Shown piece after piece: positions 14,125-20,502 of a stretch of 22,376 nucleotides of DNA; position 1 is the stretch's first letter, and every line of letters begins with the position of its first letter. A program made the translations under genes and the position numbers. A model generated the notes under the pieces. It had not been told where the DNA came from. It saw only the letters and a program-made list of their open reading frames with translations, and did no database searches. The stretch comes from Anaerolineae bacterium (GTDB lineage Bacteria; Chloroflexota; Anaerolineae; Aggregatilineales; Aggregatilineaceae), in NCBI GenBank assembly GCA_027494015.1, contig JAOSJP010000014.1, forward strand, positions 1 through 22,376. Reading direction: 5' to 3'.

Positions 14125-15048
14125 GTGACCTCAGTGAAGACTGCGCTGCGCCCCCTGTGGAACACGCTGCCAACCCCTGTGCGGGGCTTGATTGCGACGA
14201 TGCGACCCATTCAGTGGTCGAAGAATGGCTTCGTCTTCGCCGCCCTCCTGTTCGACCAGCAGTTCACACAGGCCGAGCCACTGGCGCGCGTGGTAGCCAC
14301 CTTCCTCCTGCTGTGCCTGGCGGCCAGCACCATCTACCTGATCAACGATCTGGTGGACATCGAGCGCGACCGCCTCCACCCGCGCAAGCGCCAGCGCCCG
14401 CTGCCCTCCGGGCAACTGCCGGTCAGGTGGGCGATTGCCGCCGCCGCCGTCATGCCGGTGATCGCGCTGGCCGCCAGCCTGCTGCTGACCTGGCAGTTGA
14501 CGGTCGTCTTGCTCGCCTATCTCGCCCTGCACATCGCTTACTCGTTCTTCCTGAAGAATATTGTGCTGCTCGATGTCTTCGCCATCGCGGGCGGGTTCGT
14601 GCTGCGCGTGGTCGCTGGCATCGTGGTCATAGATGTGACCCATTTCTCGCCCTGGCTATACCTGTGCGCGGGGTTGCTGGCGCTCTTCCTGGCCATCGGC
14701 AAGCGCCGCCAGGAGCTGATCTTGCTGGCCGAAGACGCTGAGAACGTGCGCGCGACGTACAAAGACTACAACATGCCCCTGCTGGACGACATGCTGCGCA
14801 TGGTCACCACCGGCAGCGTGCTCACTTACATGCTCTACACCGTCGAGGCGACCACTATCCGCGTCAACGGCTACAGCATGATGCTGACCATTCCCTTTGT
14901 CCTCTACGGCATCTTCCGCTACCTGTACCTGATCCACGTGCGCGGGCAGGGCAGCGCGCCGGCCGAATTGCTGTTCGAGGATATGCCGCTGCTGCTGGCC
15001 GTCGTCCTCTGGGTGATCACCGCCGGCGTGGTCCTGTACGTTCTGTGA
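14125..15048 (+). CDS. UbiA-family prenyltransferase, DPPR-synthase-like (right copy)
   Basis: This is the second copy of the 307-residue polytopic enzyme, with NDLVDIERD at 74-82 and all other family segments unchanged. It differs from the left copy only by T for A in LTVVLLAYL and by A for D in SAPAELLFED, near the C-terminal helix. The GTG start is supported by GGAGG seven bases upstream. It heads the three-gene operon ubiA-mvk-unknown, spaced 18 and 15 bp. Confidence 0.88.
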   Translation: MTSVKTALRPLWNTLPTPVRGLIATMRPIQWSKNGFVFAALLFDQQFTQAEPLARVVATFLLLCLAASTIYLINDLVDIERDRLHPRKRQRPLPSGQLPVRWAIAAAAVMPVIALAASLLLTWQLTVVLLAYLALHIAYSFFLKNIVLLDVFAIAGGFVLRVVAGIVVIDVTHFSPWLYLCAGLLALFLAIGKRRQELILLAEDAENVRATYKDYNMPLLDDMLRMVTTGSVLTYMLYTVEATTIRVNGYSMMLTIPFVLYGIFRYLYLIHVRGQGSAPAELLFEDMPLLLAVVLWVITAGVVLYVL

Positions 15049-15066
15049 GGGAGCCGCTGCACGCCT

Positions 15067-16020
15067 ATGGCCGCCGTCAGCGCCTCAGCGCCGGGCAAGA
15101 TCATCCTCTTTGGCGAGCACGCCGTCGTCTATGGGCAGCCAGCCATCGCCGCGCCGCTGACCGCTGTCCAGGTGACTGCCGCTGCTGAGCCAGGCCCGCC
15201 GGGGAGCGGGCTGGTCTTCGACGCCGCCGGCCTCGGCCAGACCCTCGTCGCGGCGCAGGCTGCGCCAGGCGATCCGTCCTTCGATGCGCTGGTCTATCCC
15301 GCCCACCTGCTCCTGGAGCACCTGCGCGCGCCCGCGCCTGACCTGCGGCTGACTGTGCGCTCGACGATTCCCGTCGCCAGCGGGCTGGGCAGCGGGGCCG
15401 CCCTGGCAACGGCTATCATGCGCGCGCTGGCCGCTGCGCTGGGCGCGCCACTGACTGATGACGCGCTCAATCCGCTGGTCTATGAGGTGGAGAAGCGCCA
15501 TCACGGGACGCCGAGCGGCATTGACAACACCGTGATCGTCTACGCCCGCCCCGTCTACTTCGTGCGCGGGACCGCGCCGCAGACCTTCGCCGTCGCCCGG
15601 CCCTTCACCCTGCTCGTCGCCGACAGCGGCCAGAGCAGCCCCACCCGCCTGACCGTCGCCGACGTGCGCCGCCTGCACGACGCCGATCCGCCTCGCCTGA
15701 ACGCCCTTTTCGCCCGCATAGGCGAGATCGCGCGCGCCGCTCGCCAGAGCCTTGAGTCTGGCGATCTGGACTCGCTCGGCCCACTTATGGACGAGAATCA
15801 TGCGCTGCTGCGCGAGCTAACTGTCTCCTCCGATTCATTGGACAGGCTGTGCCAGGCGGCGCGTGACGCGGGCGCGCGCGGTGCCAAGCTCTCTGGCGGC
15901 GGGCGAGGTGGCGCGATCATCGCCCTGGTGGGCGAAGCGGAGGCCGCGCCGGTGACCGCTGCCTTGCGACGGGCTGGCGCGACCCGCGTGCTAGCTACGC
16001 GCATCCCGCCAGGCCTCTAG
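15067..16020 (+). CDS. mvk: Mevalonate kinase (right copy)
   Basis: This 317-residue GHMP kinase has the same ATP loop, SGIDN motif and C-terminal glycine motif as the left copy. The seven differences cluster between residues 59 and 84 (GQTLVAAQAAPGDPSFDALV here, against GQAVV..T..F..I), plus R for H near 272. The catalytic motifs are unchanged, so the variable patch is likely a surface loop. This copy lies 18 bp behind ubiA, and the spacing suggests translational coupling without a strong ribosome site of its own. Confidence 0.92.
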   Translation: MAAVSASAPGKIILFGEHAVVYGQPAIAAPLTAVQVTAAAEPGPPGSGLVFDAAGLGQTLVAAQAAPGDPSFDALVYPAHLLLEHLRAPAPDLRLTVRSTIPVASGLGSGAALATAIMRALAAALGAPLTDDALNPLVYEVEKRHHGTPSGIDNTVIVYARPVYFVRGTAPQTFAVARPFTLLVADSGQSSPTRLTVADVRRLHDADPPRLNALFARIGEIARAARQSLESGDLDSLGPLMDENHALLRELTVSSDSLDRLCQAARDAGARGAKLSGGGRGGAIIALVGEAEAAPVTAALRRAGATRVLATRIPPGL

Positions 16021-16035
16021 CCGGGAAGCGCGCTC

Positions 16036-16635
16036 ATGCTGGCCGCTGCGCTCATCACCGCGTTGATCCTGCTCGTTGTGACCGTTGTGGTGCTGCTGCG
16101 CGCGCTCGGCTACGTTCACCAGCACCCGGACCTGGCTGCCAGCGAGACACCGCTCGACTACGCGCGCTGCCAGACCACGCTGCGCCGCATTGTGGGACGC
16201 TACCACGAGATCGCGCCGCTCACGCTCGGCACGGGCGTGCTGTCCTGGAAGTCGCCCTCCGGTTCCATCTACATACTGAGCGCGGCGGGCGTGGAGCAGC
16301 GGCGCACTCCGGCCCCCGCCAGCGCCACTGCCGCGCTGCGCTGGGCCGACATTGGCGGCGTGGGCGTGCGGATGCAGCCTGGCTTCAGTTTCGCCGATTC
16401 CGATGGGGACGGCTCAACCGACCGCCAGACGACCACTTCCTACACCTTCGCCCTGATCATCGTCCCCTTCCAGGGCCACACCATGACCATCCCCATCCCC
16501 ACCGACGACCGCGCCGACGCGGTGGATTTCGCCGCGCACGTGCTGGCCCAGGCGGAGCGGATGCACAAGCGCATCAATGTGTTCGGCTTTCACAAGCCGC
16601 CCGCACCTCGTCGCCAGCGCCTCACCCGCATCTGA
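16036..16635 (+). CDS. Membrane-anchored protein of unknown function (right copy)
   Basis: This is the second copy of the 199-residue protein with one N-terminal membrane helix and the acidic loop FADSDGDGSTD. Four residues differ (G for E in RRIVGRYHE, Q for R in GVEQRRTP, H for R and D for E around FQGHTMTIPIPTDD). The hydrophobic anchor and the loop are identical. The gene ends 36 bp from the stop of the convergent radical SAM gene. The short gap contains a G/C-only palindrome (GGGGCGCGCGCC), a possible but weak shared terminator. Confidence 0.82.
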   Translation: MLAAALITALILLVVTVVVLLRALGYVHQHPDLAASETPLDYARCQTTLRRIVGRYHEIAPLTLGTGVLSWKSPSGSIYILSAAGVEQRRTPAPASATAALRWADIGGVGVRMQPGFSFADSDGDGSTDRQTTTSYTFALIIVPFQGHTMTIPIPTDDRADAVDFAAHVLAQAERMHKRINVFGFHKPPAPRRQRLTRI

Positions 16636-16671
16636 GAGATTGAGCCGGGGCGCGCGCCGGTCACGAGAGCG

Positions 16672-17877
16672 TCATAGTGCGAACCCGTCCACATGGTACG
16701 GGGCGACAATGGCCTCTGGAGCCGCCGCTCGCATCTGCGCCTGCAACGCCTGGCGCTGCGCGTCACCCTCCTCAGCGCTCAGCGGGCGAATCCCCGCTTC
16801 TGCCGCCAGCGCATCGTACTCCGTGCCCGGCGCGGAGACGTAATTGGACAGGTACACCTGGTCGCCTGGGCCGAGGCCCATTGCCCGGATCGCCTCTACG
16901 GACCCGGCTACGTGCGCTTCCGCATAGCGTTCGCCGCCGATGCCCGCCATAACGATCACGCCGACCGCCACGCCTCCCGCGCGCAGCGCGCGCACGGCCT
17001 CCACCGCGTCGGCGACCGTCCCCGGCTTGTTGAGGAAGCGCAGCAGCGCGTCGTCGCCCGTCTCCAGGCCGATATAGGCGCGGCGCAGCCCCAGCGCGGC
17101 CAGCTCTGCCCACTCATCCGCCGACTTGCGCCCCACGTCGAACGCACTGACGAAAGAGAAGACCGGGCGCGGCCCGTCGGGCAGCCGAAAGAAGTCCTGG
17201 GCGATGGCGAAGATCGCGCGCAGCCGCTCCAGCGAGAGCACGAGCGCGTTGGCGTCGGCCAGGAAGAGGCCGCGCCGCAGGCTGATCCCCTCGCCGAAGA
17301 AGTCGCGCACGGCGGCGCAGTGCGCGCGGAAGGAGTCCGGGCTGTGGGCGCGGAAGGCTCGGTCGCGGTACAGGCCGCAGAAGGTGCAGCGGTTCCACGT
17401 GCAGCCCTCTGTCGCCTGCAACACGAGCGCCAGGTACTGGTCGGGCGGCAGGATGCTCACCGGCTTGTACAGGCGGCGGAAGGTCGCCCCGTCGGCGGCC
17501 AGGCGTTCCGGCCCGAAGGCGAGCACTTCGGCCAGGCTGCCGGCCAGCAGGCGGCGGTCGTCGAGCGGCACGTCCAGGCGCGGCAGCGTCTCGGCGAGCG
17601 CGCGCAGCCCGGCAAACGTCCGCTCCAGCAGGGCGTCCGCTTCGCCCGGCGGCAGCTCGCGGCGGCGCGGGCCGTTGTTGCGACCGCTGAGCCGCTCCAG
17701 CAGGCGGTGATCGAGCGTCCGCTGGTAGCTGCGCTCGTCACGGAACAGGCCGAGCAGTCGCCCGGAACGGTCGAAGCTGTAGCTTTCGCCGAAGCGCGGC
17801 GAGATGACCAGCGCGCTGCCCGCCAGGCTGGCGGTGATGGTGTCCCCGGTGGCCGGGTCGGTGACGTGGATGGGCAT
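16672..17877 (-). CDS. Radical SAM domain protein (right copy)
   Basis: This 401-residue protein starts MPIHVTDPATGDT. The CX4CX2C cluster motif (C159, C164, C167) is identical to the left copy, so the unusual spacing is not a single-read error. About 11 residues differ, mainly in the N-terminal part (S/A in DRSGRL, G/D in PPGEAD, R/C and L/P around 100-105) and near the C-terminus (P/Q, N/S and D/G in GLGPGDQVYLSNYVSAPG). The start is fixed here because the upstream frame is not open as it is in the left arm. It is divergent from the reductase gene. Confidence 0.9.
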   Translation of the reverse strand: MPIHVTDPATGDTITASLAGSALVISPRFGESYSFDRSGRLLGLFRDERSYQRTLDHRLLERLSGRNNGPRRRELPPGEADALLERTFAGLRALAETLPRLDVPLDDRRLLAGSLAEVLAFGPERLAADGATFRRLYKPVSILPPDQYLALVLQATEGCTWNRCTFCGLYRDRAFRAHSPDSFRAHCAAVRDFFGEGISLRRGLFLADANALVLSLERLRAIFAIAQDFFRLPDGPRPVFSFVSAFDVGRKSADEWAELAALGLRRAYIGLETGDDALLRFLNKPGTVADAVEAVRALRAGGVAVGVIVMAGIGGERYAEAHVAGSVEAIRAMGLGPGDQVYLSNYVSAPGTEYDALAAEAGIRPLSAEEGDAQRQALQAQMRAAAPEAIVAPYHVDGFAL

Positions 17878-17913
17878 GGCTGCGTTTCCGTTTGGTGCGT
17901 CGCTGCGATCCAG

Positions 17914-17919
17914 ATTATA
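17914..17919 (-). promoter_or_regulatory. Candidate -10 box of the right radical SAM gene
   Basis: Minus-strand TATAAT is at the same distance from the start as in the left arm. It is conserved although the sequence beyond about 17945 is unrelated between arms. Confidence 0.5.
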
Positions 17920-17955
17920 GCCTGCTGGCGGCTGAAAGACGTTTGAACCGCCAAG

Positions 17956-18152
17956 CAGGGCAATCGCATCAAACGTGCGTGTTGTTCTACCTCACCCCCA
18001 GCCTCGCCCCGCTCGGCTTGCCCCCTCTCCGTCAACGGAGAGGGGGCGGCGAGGCGCGCCAGCGCCGAGCGGGAGTGAGGTCCGTAGGGGCGTATTGCAA
18101 TACGCCCCTACAAGCAGGCTGGCGCGCGGCGGACTTTGATGTGATTGCCCTG
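17956..18152. mobile_element. MITE-like element with 18-bp terminal inverted repeats (right arm only)
   Basis: The ends are CAGGGCAATCGCATCAAA (17956-17973) and its inverse TTTGATGTGATTGCCCTG (18135-18152), with one mismatch. The interior holds one copy of the same 95-bp palindrome family as the tlyA-ubiA arrays (17989-18082) and a 28-bp perfect palindrome (18084-18111). No coding capacity is visible. It occupies the reductase-radical SAM gap, where the left arm has a different element. Confidence 0.78.
18084..18111. repeat. 28-bp perfect palindrome
   Basis: The sequence starts GTAGGGGCGTATTG and is its own reverse complement over all 28 bases. A degenerate relative is in the left arm near 1961-1983. 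It could form a cruciform or bind a dimeric protein; no role can be assigned. Confidence 0.85.
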
Positions 18153-18165
18153 ACCGCCGAGGCGT

Positions 18166-18194
18166 TTGACTTTTCGCTGGCTTGGGTCTTAACT
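18166..18194 (+). promoter_or_regulatory. Candidate promoter of the right reductase gene
   Basis: TTGACT (18166-18171), a 17-bp spacer and TTAACT (18189-18194) match the left-arm block at 3023-3051. The ribosome site GGGAGGA (18228-18234) precedes the ATG at 18242. Confidence 0.45.
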
Positions 18195-18241
18195 AGGGAA
18201 GCGAACAGGGATAGCGCTCACCGAGCAGGGAGGAAGCGCAC

Positions 18242-19222
18242 ATGGAGTGCCGCAAGCTGGGCCGGACGGGGCTGAAAGTCAGCGCGTTGTGCCTGGGCAC
18301 CATGACGTTTCGCTGGACGAGCACCGAGCAGCAGGCGCTGCGCGTGCTCGACCGGGCCTATGACGCGGGCATCAACTTTATTGACACCGCCGACATCTAC
18401 AGCAACTGGGCGCCGGGCAACCCCGGCGGCATTGCTGAGCGGATCATCGGCAAGTGGCTCAAGACCAAGCTGCGCCACACAGTGGTCATTGCCACCAAAG
18501 TGCGCGGGCGCATGTGGGCCGGGCCGAACGGCGAGGGCCTCAGCCGCCAGCACATCATGCTCGCCGTTGAAGACAGCCTGCGGCGGCTGGGGGTGGAGAC
18601 GATTGACCTCTACCAGACGCACCATCCCGACTGGGACACGCCGCTCGACGAGACGCTGCGCGCGCTCGACGACCTGGTGCGCGCGGGCAAGGTGCGCTAC
18701 ATCGGCGCGAGCAATCACGCCGCCTGGCTGCTGACCAAGGCACTGTGGATCAGCGACAGGCACGGGCTGGCCCGCTACGACTGCATCCAGCCGCACTACC
18801 ACCTGCTCAACCGCGCCGAGGCTGAGCCAGACCTGGCCGCGCTGTGCCTGGATCAGGGCATTGGCATGATCCCCTACAGCCCGCTGGCGGGCGGTTTCCT
18901 CACCGGCAAGTACACGCGCGACACGGTGCCGCCCGATTCGCGCGGGGCGCAGAGCGAGCGCATCGCCGGCTACCGCACCGAGCAGAACTTCCGCATTGTG
19001 GACGCGCTGCACGAGATGGGCGAGCAGCGCGGGGCGACGGTCGCGCAAATGGCGCTGGCCTGGCTGCTGACGCAGCCCTTCGTCACCGCGCCGATTGTCG
19101 GGGCCAACACCGTCGCCCAGTTGGACGAGTCGCTGGGCGCGGTTGATCTGCGCCTGACCGAAGACGAGATGCTGCGCCTGGATGAGCTGACCGGGGTGAC
19201 TCGCAACTGGTTCCGCCGCTGA
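18242..19222 (+). CDS. Aldo/keto reductase (right copy)
   Basis: This is the second copy of the 326-residue reductase, with D48, Y53, K86 and H127 intact. Five conservative or surface-type differences from the left copy are visible: I for V in ERIIGK, H for N in PHYHLLN, A for V in RAEAEP, E for A in QSERIAG and D for E in QLDESLG. The start is supported by GGGAGGA seven bases upstream. Downstream, only the first 15 or so bases after the stop resemble the left arm before the sequences part. A secreted-protein gene then converges on this one. Confidence 0.95.
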   Translation: MECRKLGRTGLKVSALCLGTMTFRWTSTEQQALRVLDRAYDAGINFIDTADIYSNWAPGNPGGIAERIIGKWLKTKLRHTVVIATKVRGRMWAGPNGEGLSRQHIMLAVEDSLRRLGVETIDLYQTHHPDWDTPLDETLRALDDLVRAGKVRYIGASNHAAWLLTKALWISDRHGLARYDCIQPHYHLLNRAEAEPDLAALCLDQGIGMIPYSPLAGGFLTGKYTRDTVPPDSRGAQSERIAGYRTEQNFRIVDALHEMGEQRGATVAQMALAWLLTQPFVTAPIVGANTVAQLDESLGAVDLRLTEDEMLRLDELTGVTRNWFRR

Positions 19223-19291
19223 GCGTGTTTGCGGGGGCGGTTGGCATTGCTCCTGAGGCGCAAGCGCCGCTGCTGCCCGGCCTGTAAACGA

Positions 19292-19319
19292 CAGGGGCGA
19301 GCTACCATGCTCGCCCCTG
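19292..19319. terminator. Strong hairpin between convergent genes
   Basis: A perfect 11-bp stem CAGGGGCGAGC/GCTCGCCCCTG has a 6-nt loop, TACCAT. It lies 17 bases past the end of the secreted-protein gene and 70 bases past the reductase stop, so it could stop transcription from either side. On the minus strand only a short TCGTTT follows, so a classic intrinsic terminator is not fully met. Confidence 0.55.
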
Positions 19320-19336
19320 CGCCGCATCTCGACCAG

Positions 19337-20305
19337 CTACTCCACGACTTCGGTTGGCAGCGGTCTGCCCTGCCACACTTCGTCGTAGTTAGGCCCCATG
19401 ACGCTGGTGGGCAGCCAGAAGAACTGGCCGGACAACATGACCTTGTAAAAGGTACCGCTGGCGTCCACACCGTAGACCCACAGGGTTTTTCCTGCCGCGA
19501 TGGTGATCCCGGTCTGGGCGTCGGCCTGCGGCGCGTAGTAGGCTGGCGTGTCGGCCAGCACCGACCCGACCACCGCCGTTTCCGGGATGGGAACCATGTC
19601 GGGGCCGGGCACGGGCACGAGAGGCTCTTCGTCATCCGGGACGAAAACTTCGCCCTCAGCGCGAATGGCCATCGCTTTGCCACCAGGCCAGTAGGTTGTC
19701 AGACCTACCCATGTCGCGCCGCCATCCGTTGACGTCAAGCCGGCAATTGCGCCGCCCGGCCCATTCTCGTCGCTGCACAGAAAGACGGAGGGTTCGGTAA
19801 CTGCATTGAAATTGAAGCCGATCCAGATGCCGGAGGTGGTCACCTGCACAGCCGCCGGAACCGCATACCATGCCCCCGGCAGAGCGCCAGGAATGCCAGT
19901 GGCGTTGGCGCTGACGCGCCCAAGCTCGGAGCCTGGCTGCCCCCCGTCGTCGGCGAACACAACCATGTCAAAGGCTTTGGTGGGCGAGCCTAAGCTAACC
20001 AGGCAGACGCAGAACTGAGTCAGCTTGAATGGCGTTTCGGGCAGCGCGTAGTATTCGGCAAAGTAGGCGCTGGTGATACCGGCGCCCGAGTAGAAGCTGT
20101 ACCCATTCTCGAACGTGCCGCCGTCGTTCTGCAGGCCGCCGGCGCAGTCGGGAGCCGGGCTGAGGGTTACGCCCCCTTCCGCAGGTGCGCGGCCCGCTTC
20201 CCCAAGGCTGGTTGCCGGTGAACCGTCCTGACCGTAGGCTGGCGCGATAACAGCCAGCGTCAGCACGACGACGATTGCCAGACTCAACCAGTGTGTGCGC
20301 TTCAT
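19337..20305 (-). CDS. Secreted protein with C-terminal SH3-like domain (right arm only)
   Basis: The 322-residue product starts with a signal peptide: MKRTHW, a hydrophobic core to about residue 23, and likely cleavage near APA or AYG at 23-25. The mature part is rich in G, A, S and T, with a beta-sandwich look and four cysteines (PDCAGG, FCVC, FLCSD) that could form disulfides. Repeated phrases such as VVFADDGGQPGSELG and TSGIWIGFNF resemble extracellular beta-sandwich modules. After a proline/acid-rich linker (about 224-245), residues about 253-305 (PAYYAPQADA, LWVYGVDASG, FFWLPTSVMG) look like a bacterial SH3-type domain common in Chloroflexota exported proteins. Function is unknown; cell-surface binding is a guess. 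AAGGAG (20317-20322) lies 11 bases before the ATG. The left arm lacks the gene entirely. Confidence 0.85.
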   Translation of the reverse strand: MKRTHWLSLAIVVVLTLAVIAPAYGQDGSPATSLGEAGRAPAEGGVTLSPAPDCAGGLQNDGGTFENGYSFYSGAGITSAYFAEYYALPETPFKLTQFCVCLVSLGSPTKAFDMVVFADDGGQPGSELGRVSANATGIPGALPGAWYAVPAAVQVTTSGIWIGFNFNAVTEPSVFLCSDENGPGGAIAGLTSTDGGATWVGLTTYWPGGKAMAIRAEGEVFVPDDEEPLVPVPGPDMVPIPETAVVGSVLADTPAYYAPQADAQTGITIAAGKTLWVYGVDASGTFYKVMLSGQFFWLPTSVMGPNYDEVWQGRPLPTEVVE

Positions 20306-20502
20306 GTCGTTTGCATCTCCTTATATGATGAATGCAGAGAGTTTCGAGGATAGAAGAGGTGGCAACAGACCGTAAGTCACTAATGAATTGTAATTATATT
20401 CACAGGGCGCGCAAGCGATCGTGAGCATCGCCAATAAGTGAACTAAGAAGAAAAGGATTCCGCCGCCGGTTCGAGCGCCTTTGTCCCCCTGCCTGCGCCC
20501 GG
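20306..20502. other. AT-richer intergenic region upstream of the secreted-protein gene
   Basis: About 100 bases (20320-20420) are clearly richer in A/T than the neighbourhood and contain AATTGTAATTATATTCAC, a likely promoter zone for the leftward secreted-protein gene. No tRNA, small ORF or hairpin of note is seen. It has no counterpart in the left arm. Confidence 0.5.
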
